Shown: piece after piece, positions 1 to 10,182 of the stretch
How positions within the stretch are numbered: position 1 is the stretch's first letter
Layout of the letters: each line of letters begins with the position of its first letter
Assembly: GCA_905220665.1 (NCBI GenBank)
Contig: CAJNAR010000157.1
Coordinates: 372,001-436,000 of the forward strand
Length of the DNA: 64,000 nucleotides
DNA from: Albugo candida
Lineage: Eukaryota; Oomycota; Peronosporomycetes; Albuginales; Albuginaceae
Reading direction: 5' to 3'
Notes under the pieces: generated by a model
Told to the model about the DNA's origin: nothing
The model's database searches: none
The model's input: the letters and a program-made list of their open reading frames with translations, nothing else
Position numbers and translations under genes: made by a program

Positions 1-138
1 TTTTTATCTTTCAACGTGTTTTATCAAATTTTTAGTTTCGCAATGGTTGTAGGAAACGCACATTCAATGTCATGGAGGGTGGATGGGTGATAAGGAAATC
101 CTGGAATCCATCCTTTACAGCTTCTAAAGCTTTCTCCG

Positions 139-666
139 CTACGCAAGAATCTCCTTAGATTCAAAAAGACGATAAAAGCAATGCGTACTAAGTTCGATAA
201 TATCTTGTCGAGAGCTGTATCGAGAAAACTCCTTTTCGATTTTCTTGAGCTCAATCTTAACTTGATCCTGCAGCAAAAGATACAAATCCAAGTGCGGGGC
301 TGCAGCCAAAGTAGCTTTGATCGCATTTGATCGTCCTTGATCGGCTTCTTTCTTTTCCTTTCTCTTAGAAGTTTGCAGTCGTCTCAATTTCCGTTTCTCG
401 ACCATTTGATGTTGCGCCAGAAGCGCAGAAGTTGCTTTTGTTGCATCAATCGATCGCTTTCTTCGCCTTTTGACTTTAAAAGTGAAAGGTGCCTTTAGTG
501 CATCATAATGCTTGAGTTTCTTGTCAGTTGGTGCATTTTCGTCGACAATGTCTTGTCGTTTCACTACCATCTCCTTTGCATTTTCTTCATCAAAAAATAC
601 AAAGCCCCGACGAAGCACACGATGCGCTCTAAATGCGCTGTTTATTAGTAAGCGCGCATGAAGCAT
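139..666 (-). CDS. Hypothetical basic protein
   Basis: This is an uninterrupted 175-residue frame that I do not recognise. It is strongly basic, with a KRRRKR cluster near residue 65 and a lysine/arginine-rich stretch at about residues 90-110 that could serve as a nuclear or nucleolar signal. The C-terminal third is predicted to be helical (QDQVKIELKKIEKEF). The first 20 residues are arginine-containing and amphipathic, so a mitochondrial presequence is an alternative reading. A CAG followed by GTACGTG lies just upstream of the ATG on the coding strand, so a further 5' exon is possible. No catalytic motif or signal peptide is visible. The call rests on length, biased composition and the absence of a competing frame. 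Confidence 0.45.
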   Translation of the reverse strand: MLHARLLINSAFRAHRVLRRGFVFFDEENAKEMVVKRQDIVDENAPTDKKLKHYDALKAPFTFKVKRRRKRSIDATKATSALLAQHQMVEKRKLRRLQTSKRKEKKEADQGRSNAIKATLAAAPHLDLYLLLQDQVKIELKKIEKEFSRYSSRQDIIELSTHCFYRLFESKEILA

Positions 667-821
667 ATTTACACGTACCTGAATGAGGTAAGAGGAGTTT
701 CTCGACGGATAACTAGCGAGGAATATGACATATTTCTACGAGAGTGAAACTTGTTGAAAGAGTCTATTGTATAAATTGATACTGTGCTCACTGAAACATT
801 ATTATTTGGCTATTTAACATT

Positions 822-1697
822 CTAGACATTATAAGCATACAAGAGCGATGAGTTATTCGAACTGGTCGGCGACTGGCTTAGCCATCCTTTCAGAAGCAGC
901 AATGCAGTCGAGTCTCCGTTTGATCCCCCTCGTTGCTGAGAAGTCCCACCGATATGCCGAGCTCGAGATCCGCCCAAATCGGTTGGTGACGACAACAAAA
1001 TAGTGCCAGCGGAAGCCGCAAGACTACTATCCAGCTGACTATGCGTTAGCATAGTCAGCTGATTTGATCGACTGCTGGCTCTTTTAACGTCAGAGGAGTT
1101 CATACGATTTTGCCGCGAGCTGAACATTCGAGGAGCGTTGGCTGTTGGTTCTTGATGGAAAGCCATGGTTACATGCGGATTGAAGTCGTAATCTTCCTGC
1201 TCGAATACACTGTCATGAGGCTGGTAGGATCGTAAACGAGCCCTGTACTTGGGACGTTCATCTTGATGGAACAGTACGAGCGCGGGTTTGTCGACATGAG
1301 ATCCAGTTGTATGTACAATGTCATCCTTACCAGACTTTACTCTGTAAGAAGCCGACGTGCGATGGCTCGAGTGCCTCTGTGCTTCTGTTGTCGGGTTAAA
1401 ACGTCTCCGAGATGAAGTGCACGTCCTAGCTCGTGAACGTCTTTTTGCTTCCGTTCGATCAGTTCGTATCGTGCTCGAGCACGTCGTACTACGATCCCTC
1501 GTTTGTTCGCTACTTCGCATCGAGTTGAGTACGATCGATCGAGACACTGATTTTTTTGATTCGAGATAAAATATATACTCCAATGCGTTTGTTGGTCGCG
1601 TTTCACATGCGCATTTTGTACCTCGATGACGACAGGTTTTGCACCGACGAAGCCATGCTAATGTGAAAAGATAACGCAGAGAAATGCAGATCTGCAT
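822..1697 (-). CDS. Hypothetical Ser/Arg-rich protein
   Basis: The open frame is 291 codons long. The protein is low-complexity and rich in serine, arginine, threonine and glutamine, with no recognisable domain. The first 58 residues have a different, cysteine- and leucine-containing composition, so the real start may be the internal ATG at 1523 (MRSSEQTRD), which would give 233 residues. The middle (about residues 150-190) is more ordered-looking, with KPALVLFHQDERPKYRARL. A perfect inverted repeat lies inside the frame at 1032-1061. The protein is probably intrinsically disordered. No function can be assigned. Confidence 0.4.
   Translation of the reverse strand: MQICISLRYLFTLAWLRRCKTCRHRGTKCACETRPTNALEYIFYLESKKSVSRSIVLNSMRSSEQTRDRSTTCSSTIRTDRTEAKRRSRARTCTSSRRRFNPTTEAQRHSSHRTSASYRVKSGKDDIVHTTGSHVDKPALVLFHQDERPKYRARLRSYQPHDSVFEQEDYDFNPHVTMAFHQEPTANAPRMFSSRQNRMNSSDVKRASSRSNQLTMLTHSQLDSSLAASAGTILLSSPTDLGGSRARHIGGTSQQRGGSNGDSTALLLLKGWLSQSPTSSNNSSLLYAYNV
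1032..1061. repeat. Perfect 13-bp hairpin
   Basis: CAGCTGACTATGC and its exact reverse complement are separated by the 4-base loop GTTA. The repeat lies inside the Ser/Arg-rich reading frame on the minus strand. It could form an RNA or DNA hairpin, mark a small palindromic insertion, or be chance. Confidence 0.8.
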
Positions 1698-2268
1698 GCC
1701 GTTCTATTGATATGACGAAGAATTTGGTAGTGGGCACGAAAAAATCAACTCCCTGTAACAGTCAGATCATCTGATAGTATACCCTCCTGCCATAGAGCAC
1801 TGGCGAAACTTTACCTCTTGCCTGCCTTTGTGCATAGAATGAAAGGAGACGCTGTAACCAGTTGTGTAGAGGTCGATCGGAAGAACACAACAGCAAACAT
1901 CGTAATTCCTTACAATATTTCGATATAATTTATCCACCAAAGACGGATGGTGAAGTCGGCTGTTTAAAGGGTACATTTGATTTTCTCATAGTATGTGTGG
2001 ACTCGATTCTTAATCCAGACGTTTCTGGGTCAACAAACCTAATTCACGAAATGGGTACCATACCATACCACCATAAGGATCTCAGAACCGTAAAAACGCA
2101 GTATCCGATCAGCTATCGTAATTCGAAAGAAAAGCTATCCCGGTCGAGTCTCACTTCTATCTCTCCATAATTAGAATCATCTTTCCAACCGCCATGATGC
2201 CGGAAAACGAATACAAATATTCCAAATGGGGCTTTATTTATTGAGAACGACCTTCTCGTCATCCACAG

Positions 2269-4389
2269 ATGAATATTTTGCACCCATATTACCACATGAT
2301 TTACTTTTATTTCGCGTGCTCAGGAACTGTACCCAAATACGTGGGTCAGCGGACGTCGCCGATTCGGTTCGAAAGTTTTTCGCACAATATAACTATATCC
2401 AAACGGCTCGAAATAATACATGAAGAGGGAGCTCGAGTCGAAAAAATCGACTTGGATACAGCTTTGCCGGATGACATACAAAAATCACTCCGTGAAAGTC
2501 GGGTGAAATGGCGAGCTCTTGACGGCTTGGTGCAACTACGCATACTATGGAATTTTGGTTATGTATTTGATGAGAATGGTAGTCTCACGACAGTATATAC
2601 TCGATGCGCTGCAAATGGATCAGGAATCGAAATGGATAAAGTAGTTCTCGATTTGCAAGCAAAGCAATGGATAGGATGTACAGGAGCTCATGTCGAGTGT
2701 GGTGTCGAGTATATGTCTAGCAATTGCGATCATCACACAATAAAGAATGCCGTACAATGCGGAATCGATTCGACAGACGGGTCACAGACAGCCTCCGGCG
2801 ATGTAACACTCTTCGCTCTGGAAGCTCCAAATCGGGACATTCCGCTACCGATTGTACATCACATTTCAATGCAACTTGTATCCATTCATATGTCTTCTGT
2901 ACCAGACATTGCATCTGGGTGCTCACATTATCGATTCGCCATTCCGTGTAAAGTGCTCTCGCTCGTTGAGAAGGAGAGAGAAATTGACAAAAATTGGTGC
3001 CGTCCTAGTTTCAAAAATGATTCCGCAGCACGCCTCTATATCGCCAGTAAGCAAGGAGTAATTCTTCCAGCCGCGAATGCGAAGCAGTACTCGGTCACGG
3101 TGTGGATTCTGATCGCACTACTGGCCCTCATTTCGCTGCTACTTTGTATTATGAATTGGCAGCGTTTCATTTATATGACATACGTGCGCGAGCATTCGAG
3201 AGAAACTATCATTCGATGCAATTCGGCGATGGAATCAGCTTTTGCTCGTATCTCGTGGTGGAGAAGACTATCACGAAACCCGTTGGAGTCAAAGGAAAAA
3301 GAAGATCTTCGCCATTTTCAAAAGCATGTCGAATTGAAATCAAATAACCATCTTTCTAACACGTGCTCTTTTCAAAACGTCGGCCCTTCTAGTGATCTAA
3401 GGCCGAATTCAATCGCTTACCGCGATGTGATAACGACATCATCGATTATGCTTTCTTTTGCAGCGGACCCTCTTATCCAACATAAACGTATCCCTTTTGT
3501 AGACATTTCGTTCTTCAATATCATTTGCCAGGGTGCTTCGGGTGAGATATACCAGGGCTGGCTCTATCCAAATGGTATGAATGCGGAAGCTGTTGCATTA
3601 AAAAGACTGATCGCTGCGAAACGCGGGGATCCGCGAGAGATTGAACGATTCGCTTTGGAAATTCAGTTGACAGCATCTTTGAGCCACCCAAATATCGTGA
3701 GATATCTTGGCGTTGCATGGAATACGTTCCAACAGCTTGTGATGGTATTGGAATTGAAAAAGGGAGGAGATTTACTTCAAATACTGCAGAAAAGCGGTGA
3801 AGACCTCACTTGGAGTAAGGAGAAGCTGCAAATAGGCATCGGGATTATCCGTGCGATTTTGTATTTGCATTCCCTTGATCGACCAGTGATTCATCGTGAT
3901 ATCAAGTCGAAGAATATTCTGATGGATGCAGCTACTCTCGAGCCAGTATTATGTGATTTTGGCCTGAGCTGTAGTATCGACATGTTAGATTTTCTATCTA
4001 CCGATCCAGCAGGCACGATTCTTTGGACAGCACCAGAAATCATCAAAGCTCAAGAGTACTCAAGAATGGCCGACATATATTCTTTCGGTATTGTACTAAC
4101 CGAGCTTGATACATGTCGTATACCTTTTCACGAAACAAGTTGCCAACAAGGAAGCAGAGGTTGCCAGGGACAATTGCAGGCGATTCGTATCGCTCATTTA
4201 GTTGTCGAAGATCACATCAAGCCAAAGATGAGTGAGGGCTGTCCGGAATTCGTAAAGATTCTTGTGGAACAATGTCTCCACCATGACCCGGAATTGCGTC
4301 CGACAGCAAAGGTTATCCTCGATACATTGCTTCAAGTTGATCAAAATCTCAAGACGGTGACGCACATAAACTGCAGTAAGAATAGATAA
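2269..4389 (+). CDS. TKL-type receptor-like protein kinase
   Basis: This encodes a membrane protein of about 706 residues. Residues 1-275 form a cysteine-containing presumed ectodomain. A single transmembrane helix lies at about 276-300 (WILIALLALISLLLCIM). The cytoplasmic part carries a complete kinase domain from about residue 413 to 690: glycine loop CQGASGEIYQG near 420, catalytic lysine K445 in VALK, HRD at 542-544 within HRDIKSKNIL, DFG at 563-565, and an APE motif. HRDIKSKN and the overall pattern fit the tyrosine-kinase-like serine/threonine kinases expanded in oomycetes. The key residues are all present, so activity is likely. The N-terminus is uncertain: a CAG acceptor-like site precedes residue 19, so a signal-peptide exon may lie upstream. 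No ligand-binding fold is recognisable in the ectodomain. Confidence 0.85.
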   Translation: MNILHPYYHMIYFYFACSGTVPKYVGQRTSPIRFESFSHNITISKRLEIIHEEGARVEKIDLDTALPDDIQKSLRESRVKWRALDGLVQLRILWNFGYVFDENGSLTTVYTRCAANGSGIEMDKVVLDLQAKQWIGCTGAHVECGVEYMSSNCDHHTIKNAVQCGIDSTDGSQTASGDVTLFALEAPNRDIPLPIVHHISMQLVSIHMSSVPDIASGCSHYRFAIPCKVLSLVEKEREIDKNWCRPSFKNDSAARLYIASKQGVILPAANAKQYSVTVWILIALLALISLLLCIMNWQRFIYMTYVREHSRETIIRCNSAMESAFARISWWRRLSRNPLESKEKEDLRHFQKHVELKSNNHLSNTCSFQNVGPSSDLRPNSIAYRDVITTSSIMLSFAADPLIQHKRIPFVDISFFNIICQGASGEIYQGWLYPNGMNAEAVALKRLIAAKRGDPREIERFALEIQLTASLSHPNIVRYLGVAWNTFQQLVMVLELKKGGDLLQILQKSGEDLTWSKEKLQIGIGIIRAILYLHSLDRPVIHRDIKSKNILMDAATLEPVLCDFGLSCSIDMLDFLSTDPAGTILWTAPEIIKAQEYSRMADIYSFGIVLTELDTCRIPFHETSCQQGSRGCQGQLQAIRIAHLVVEDHIKPKMSEGCPEFVKILVEQCLHHDPELRPTAKVILDTLLQVDQNLKTVTHINCSKNR

Positions 4390-4514
4390 AAGGACGTATA
4401 AATATGCGAATGCAAGCCGTTTTTTTTTGAGTAACTGCGTATACACTGACATGCGATCGTTTTTGTGCTTTCCATTCTATTATTCTACCTCAGACGTAGA
4501 CGATTGCCAAATTA

Positions 4515-6295
4515 ATGGCAATCACAAAAGAGTATCAGAATTGGCCAGATAAACCATGGAATGCCACGGAAGAGATGTGGAAACGTAAAGCCAAAAGTCT
4601 TGAAGGACAGTATCAGCAATTACTTTCGGACCATCAAGAAATGCGTCTCGAGAAAGCTAAACTAATTGGAGAAGTTCGCGTGCTCCGACGTTACAAAGAA
4701 GTAGGAATAAGCCCTTACGTGAACCTGCAAGCTGAGCTCTGGTGTAGAGTGCCGACAATGTCATTTCACGGGACTTTTCGACACGAAAGTAAGTCATTGA
4801 TGCATACGAGCAGACGATAAAGAACCGTCAAATGTAGGATGGAGCTCAAGGAAGGCATCTGTATACAGAATGAGCTGGACCATTACCGAAGAAAATATTA
4901 TAGAGTAGGCTATATCGGACAGCTTATGTGATCGTATTCATTCACGATTTGTATTCTTACAGGAGTGCGATAAAAGTGCTGCTTTGGAGAAAGAGAACGA
5001 AATACTGCTGGAGCAGGTGTCGGTGTTTAAAAAAGGAATCGAGGTTGAGTGTCGTCTGTATTGCTTACGCAATGTTTTCATTCATACGGCTGTGAACACA
5101 GGAACAATCGGAGGTTGAGCACGATCTGAAAGACGCTAAAAAGCGGATTATTCGACTCCAACAAGAGTTGAGCTTGTATGGTTTATCTATAAAGTATGCG
5201 AGCATTGGCTTATTCGCCACCCTTATCCAGTGCTGAAGCTTCAGGAAGCAAAAACGAGCAATTAACACATGAACTCGAGGAAGAAATATCGAGCTTGCGA
5301 AGAAAGTTGAGAAAGAAGGATCAAGATCTTGTCAGCAACTCTCACGAATGCTCGGCATTGACGGCACAATTCAAGGTAAGCTGACATGGAGAGGTACAAG
5401 CTTCATGCATTAAGCTTGGCGTGAAGTCAATGGAAGCAGCCTGGGATAGTGCTCGAAATGAAAATAAGAAGCTCTTGAACGAGCTCAAAAAAAAGTTTGG
5501 TCTTACATCACCTCACCTGAAGACCTGATCTAATTTTCGCTACAGAGAAAATGCCATCAAGGATGTACAGACCGTGAAAGCTGTAACAATAGTAAGTTTA
5601 TTACGTGATATCGCGACTAATTTCTAAACTATTATGGCAGCACGCCGACCGCCGCATACATGCTCTAGACACAGAATTTGACCACTTACGCGGGCAAGTA
5701 CGCCAACGTGATAGTCGAATAAAACTCCTACAGGAAGAAGCAGCGGCCTCAGACACTCAGATTGAAAGATTAAGAGATCGTGTGCGTGAGTTAACGACAA
5801 CCGTGTCGACTTTGAGAGATAGTATCACTGAGAAAGATGACGCAAATTTTTCTCGAAAGACTAGTGAGGAAGCTGGAAGAGAAGACTCGAGTTTCTATCT
5901 GACCAAAAACCCACACAAAGAACAAATGAATGGTTTGGTACAGCAGATTGAAGACTTACAGCTGAAATTGCTATTGACTCAGAAAGACTACATCAAGAAG
6001 CTCAAGCAAAGTGAAAACATGCGAGAGAAGCAACGAGTAAGGTTAGTGCTCTATACGATGACTCTGAAGTTTTGATTATTGACTTTTAGAGATAAAGAAG
6101 ATAGCAAGATGGAGGCGCTGTATAAGACTCGGCGATGCAAGTAACGAGCATTGCACCAATGACGCAAATGCATCATGCCGTTATCATCCTGGTAAATCTA
6201 TCGTTATTCATATCCGACTAAAGGGGAAAGAATGGAGATGTTGTAGAAAGCGCGAGATAGATTCAAAGTCATGCATGTACGCAAAAGTATATTGA
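4515..6295 (+). CDS. Coiled-coil protein, multi-exon
   Basis: Several short coding blocks in changing frames join through GT..AG introns. Exon 1 starts at 4515 (MAITKEYQNW). Further blocks carry MELKEGICIQNELDHYRRKY, ECDKSAALEKENEILLEQ, EQSEVEHDLKDAKKRIIRL, ELEEEISSLRRKLRKKDQD and KSMEAAWDSARNENKKLL. The longest exon runs from about 5641 to 6035 and has IERLRDRVREL heptads. All are charged heptad-repeat sequence typical of long coiled coils. The last block, in the frame ending at 6295, carries CRYHPGK followed by EWRCC. This resembles the histidine/cysteine metal-binding tail of some flagellar or cytoskeletal coiled-coil proteins. An alternative splice choice in phase with the previous exon ends earlier, at TGCAAGTAA near 6142. 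Exact exon ends are approximate. It converges on HSP70 with about 100 bp between stops. Confidence 0.6.
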
Positions 6296-6397
6296 ATGGG
6301 AATAGAGAACAGAACTACTTTAGATTTAAATGCGAGCTGTTTGTGATTAGATTAAAGTATCAGATATCGGACAACATGTTCAACTATCATTCGCTGT

Positions 6398-8380
6398 CTA
6401 ATCAACCTCTTCGATCTTAGGCCCTGCTCCTGAAGAGGGTGCTGACGCGTCCCCAGGCATTCCTCCTCCGGGCATACCGCCTGGCATACCTCCGGGCATA
6501 CCTCCTGGCATTCCACCGGGCATTCCACCTGCACCTCCGGCAGCAGCATACATTTTTTGTAGAATCGGGTTGGCAATGGCTTCCAAATCTTTCTGTAGTT
6601 TTTCGTACTCCTCCTTTTCAGCAGATTGATTGGCATCGAGCCAACTCATAGTCTCAGAGATCTTGTCATCCAAGACCTTTCGATCGTCTTCGGAAAGCTG
6701 GCTCTTCAGCTTTTCGTCGTTCAGGGAGTTGCGGAGATTGTAGGCGTAATTTTCTAATCCGTTTTTAGCTTCAATTCGGACTTTGTTGGCTTCGTCCTGT
6801 TGCTTGTATTTTTCAGCTTCCGAAACCATGCGATCGATATCAGCCTGGGATAGGCGACCCTTGTCGTTGGTGATGGTGATCTTGTTTTCCTTTCCTGTCG
6901 ATTTCTCAACAGCTGAAACGTTTAAGATACCATTGGCGTCAATGTCGTAACATACTTCGATTTGAGGAACTCCACGAGGCATTGGCGGAATACCGTCCAA
7001 GTTGAATTTTCCGAGAAGGTTGTTGTCACGAGTCATCGATCTCTCACCTTCAAAGACTTGGATGCATACACTGCACTGGTTGTCTTGGAATGTGGAGAAC
7101 AACTGAGATTTCTTCGTAGGGATGGTGGTGTTTCTCGGGATGAGAACGGTCATGACACCTCCGGCAGTCTCTAAACCGAGTGACAACGGAGCGACATCCA
7201 GTAGCAGCAAATCTTGTAATTTTTCGGATTGATCATTACCACTAAGAATGGCGGCTTGCACAGTCGCACCGAATGCAACAGCTTCATCAGGGTTGATCGA
7301 TTTGCACGGCTCTTTGTTGTTGAAGAAGTCTGATAAGAGTTGTTGAACCTTGGGGATACGGGTAGAACCACCGACAAGGACAACTTCGTGTACTTGACTC
7401 TTCGACAATTTGGAATCACGCAAGACTTTTTCGACAGGGTCCATTGTTTTACGGAAGTAATCGGAGCATAAATCTTCGAAACGAGCTCGAGTGATGGATG
7501 AGTTGAAGTCAATTCCATCGGCGAGCGAGTCGATTTCAATGTATGCCTGAGCAGACGAAGAAAGCGTACGCTTTGCACGTTCACATGACGTACGTAGTCG
7601 ACGCAGTGCACGTTGGTTGGTGGTGATGTCTTTACGGTGTTTGCGCTTGAATTCAGCAACAAAATGGTCTACCAGACGGTTGTCAAAATCTTCACCACCC
7701 AAGTGGGTGTCTCCAGCTGTGGCTTTAACTTCAAAAATTCCGTCCTCAATGGTCAACAAGGACACATCGAATGTACCTCCACCAAGATCGAAGATGAGCA
7801 CATTGCATTCTTGACCTTTCTTCTCTAAACCGTACGCAATGGCAGCTGCAGTTGGTTCATTGATGATTCGAAGCACGTTCAAACCGGCGATCGCACCCGC
7901 GTCTTTGGTAGCTTGACGTTGGGAATCGTTGAAGTATGCTGGTACGGTGATGACGGCATTCTTCACTTGCTTTCCGATGTACGCTTCAGAGACTTCACGC
8001 ATCTTTACGAGCACCATTGAGGAAATTTCTTCAGGTTGAAAAATTTTCTTTTCACCCTTAAAGGTGACTTCGATCAAGGGCTTGTTGCCAGGTCCGTTTT
8101 GAACTGTGAATGGCCAGTGCTTCATGTCAGCTTGGACGATTGGGTCCGAAAAAGTTCGACCAATCAAACGTTTGGCGTCGAAGACGGTGTTTGCTGCGTT
8201 CATGGCTACTTGGTTTTTAGCGGCATCACCAATAAGACGTTCAGTGTCGGTGAAAGCAACGTAGGACGGAGTGGTTCGGTTTCCTTGGTCGTTAGCAATA
8301 ATTTCGACTCGATCATTTTGCCAGACACCCACACATGAGTAAGTTGTACCAAGATCGATACCAATTGCTTTATCTGTCAT
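6398..8380 (-). CDS. HSP70: Cytosolic HSP70 chaperone (copy 1)
   Basis: This intronless 660-residue protein is an ATP-dependent chaperone that binds exposed hydrophobic peptides, working with J-domain and nucleotide-exchange co-chaperones. All three family signatures are present: IDLGTTYS at residues 8-15, [14 protein letters not shown] near 198 and [14 protein letters not shown] near 335. The substrate-binding domain follows, then a helical lid and a tail of GGMPG repeats ending IEEVD. The C-terminal EEVD marks a cytosolic/nuclear member that docks TPR co-chaperones. There is no signal or transit peptide. The ATG at 8380 is used because [11 protein letters not shown] matches the family start. 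A heat-shock element sits about 115 bp upstream, so heat induction is likely. The second copy downstream lacks the GGMPG repeat, so the two are diverged paralogues. Confidence 0.97.
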   Translation of the reverse strand: MTDKAIGIDLGTTYSCVGVWQNDRVEIIANDQGNRTTPSYVAFTDTERLIGDAAKNQVAMNAANTVFDAKRLIGRTFSDPIVQADMKHWPFTVQNGPGNKPLIEVTFKGEKKIFQPEEISSMVLVKMREVSEAYIGKQVKNAVITVPAYFNDSQRQATKDAGAIAGLNVLRIINEPTAAAIAYGLEKKGQECNVLIFDLGGGTFDVSLLTIEDGIFEVKATAGDTHLGGEDFDNRLVDHFVAEFKRKHRKDITTNQRALRRLRTSCERAKRTLSSSAQAYIEIDSLADGIDFNSSITRARFEDLCSDYFRKTMDPVEKVLRDSKLSKSQVHEVVLVGGSTRIPKVQQLLSDFFNNKEPCKSINPDEAVAFGATVQAAILSGNDQSEKLQDLLLLDVAPLSLGLETAGGVMTVLIPRNTTIPTKKSQLFSTFQDNQCSVCIQVFEGERSMTRDNNLLGKFNLDGIPPMPRGVPQIEVCYDIDANGILNVSAVEKSTGKENKITITNDKGRLSQADIDRMVSEAEKYKQQDEANKVRIEAKNGLENYAYNLRNSLNDEKLKSQLSEDDRKVLDDKISETMSWLDANQSAEKEEYEKLQKDLEAIANPILQKMYAAAGGAGGMPGGMPGGMPGGMPGGMPGGGMPGDASAPSSGAGPKIEEVD

Positions 8381-8495
8381 TGTTTTTTACAAAAGTTGAA
8401 ATGCTTCCTAAGTTTGAAGAAAAATCCAAAATGAAAGAAATTGTGGCCACAGAATGGAAGTCACGGTGTGATTGGTATAATTTGTACTTACTCTC

Positions 8496-8508
8496 GAACA
8501 TTCTGGAA
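8496..8508. promoter_or_regulatory. Heat-shock element upstream of HSP70
   Basis: GAAcaTTCtgGAA is a perfect three-unit alternating nGAAn array, the consensus binding site for heat-shock factor trimers. It lies about 115 bp upstream of the minus-strand HSP70 start at 8380. A partial further unit (TTCTAGA) follows at about 8518-8524, and an inverted CCAAT box (GATTGG) lies at about 8470. Together they suggest a heat-inducible promoter. Confidence 0.75.
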
Positions 8509-8529
8509 CGAATCTCCTTCTAGATTTGA

Positions 8530-9242
8530 TAACAGCTGCCTAACGCTTTATATCTAATAATTCTCACAGTTGATCTAGACTATCGTCCTACTTGACGCCT
8601 GGCGGACCAAGATTTTGGCAGCAATTCATACTAATTAATTGTGTGCGAGGATTTACAAACAAAAACTTGGCCGCGTCTTTCGGCATGTGCGTCAGTATAA
8701 ATTCTTTTTTTTATCAAATAAGTACTGGACGCGAATGAGCATGATCCACAATACTCATACGATCTCCTCCTTTCTGCTATTTATCACTATTTTCAAGGCC
8801 TCGATATTAACGTACATAAGGCGCGCCCGCAAAAACGAAGCTTAGCTAGGCGCCGGATGCAGGTACCCCTTCATTATGGTGACTGCTTACTACCCATGAT
8901 ATAGCTTCGTATTCTATTGCTTACGTATAGGCCATGCAAAAATACTTCGTCTAGGGGTGTAGAGGTTCTTTGTTTATCCGACATTCGAAGTCAGTAAACT
9001 AGAAATAATACCCAAACATCCAATTCTGTGGCTATCAATCGTAACACGCACCACTGACGTTAACGATTCTATTGTGTTTGGAGGATTAATGTCATCTAAG
9101 GCTTCGATGATCGGTGTCATCCTACTTTAATGAGCTTTCCCTTTGCCCACTGCAATCCTTGCTGATAAGCTAGATACGCCAGTAAGATCTTCTTAGCCAT
9201 TTCTTCGAAAATGAACGTTTTGTCTCTGTGTTGAACATGCTG
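8530..9242. other. Intergenic, nothing recognised
   Basis: This stretch separates the HSP70 promoter from the 3' end of the PX-like gene. Frames are short on both strands, and I see no RNA gene, repeat or conserved motif. Confidence 0.5.
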
Positions 9243-9944
9243 TTAATAATCATGCGTCAAGAATCGCTTCATTCGAGGTGGAAGAATCTCGTATGCCGGG
9301 CACCCGGCCACCGGTGTCGCACGATTACACTTATTTGCTAGCACTTGAACATATTCATTCAAAAAAGTAGTCAAAATGCGCCGCTGCTTCTTGACATGTG
9401 ACAAATATGCTAGCTTGAATGCAGGTTTGTGTCGCGTTTTCCGCAAATACTGCACACATTGCACGCAAAAGTCGCATGTTGTACAACCCGCATGATGCTG
9501 GTGCTGTTTGGCCAGTGTCTCCATGTCTCTTGTAAGGTTGTGAAAGGACGAGTAGGGATGAAAGACAGAATACGCAGGGCTTCTTTCGTCATACCTCATC
9601 GGATTAACCATTTTTGCATTCTGACGTGCGTTCATGGGAATGACCGAGTCAGTATCTTGTGAAGTGAATACATCCACTACGAAAAAGTGAATATTTTCGT
9701 CTTGAAATGAGTGTTCGATGCGGATGTACTCGATCTGACCAAGAAAAGCTCGAATACCACTCAGTTGAGTCGCTCCTGATGGATTCAATGCCACCGGATT
9801 GAGACTGGGAATTGAGTATATCACAACATTTGTTTTCCTGGCATCAGAATTCTCTAGTGGTCCTTCTACGCGACGTGAAAATTTACGTGGCGGAACGATA
9901 TCGATTAGAATTTCGCTCTGTGTCATTGTACAATACATCTGCAT
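9243..9944 (-). CDS. PX-like domain protein
   Basis: The 233-residue frame lies between the two HSP70 genes on the same strand. Residues about 75-215 show a pattern I associate with divergent oomycete phox-homology (PX) proteins: a beta-rich start (IRIEHSFQDENIHFFVVDVF), a tyrosine/phenylalanine-rich linker with YSVFHPYSSFHNLTRDMETL, then HHAGCTTCDFCVQC and a basic helical tail (LSHVKKQRRILTTFLNEYVQ). PX domains bind phosphoinositides and recruit proteins to endosomes. The four cysteines near residues 152-162 could bind zinc. The first 70 residues are unassigned. The PX assignment is a resemblance rather than a clear motif match, so hypothetical protein is the fallback. The start at 9944 gives MQMYCTMTQSE, and an internal Met at residue 7 is equally plausible. 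Confidence 0.5.
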   Translation of the reverse strand: MQMYCTMTQSEILIDIVPPRKFSRRVEGPLENSDARKTNVVIYSIPSLNPVALNPSGATQLSGIRAFLGQIEYIRIEHSFQDENIHFFVVDVFTSQDTDSVIPMNARQNAKMVNPMRYDERSPAYSVFHPYSSFHNLTRDMETLAKQHQHHAGCTTCDFCVQCVQYLRKTRHKPAFKLAYLSHVKKQRRILTTFLNEYVQVLANKCNRATPVAGCPAYEILPPRMKRFLTHDY

Positions 9945-10182
9945 AAGTCAATTGCTTCTGAAATGAACCCTCCTGGCAGCCGGAAAATTAAAATTTCTGG
10001 ATAAGTCATTTCGGCTTCGAAGACCTAATAGAATCAACGAAGGGTACACATGTGGCAGCAGCGCCTTTACGCGCGCGTCAGATGGCAGCCAAGTAAAATC
10101 GTACATATACAATAACTCTTCCGTACATTTAAAAATACGCATAACCACGTAAGTAACACTCATGCACTCATCTGACAGGCAG

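Noticed and set aside
7171..7662. 163-codon frame inside HSP70
   Set aside because: It is a same-strand alternative frame over a fully conserved chaperone gene.
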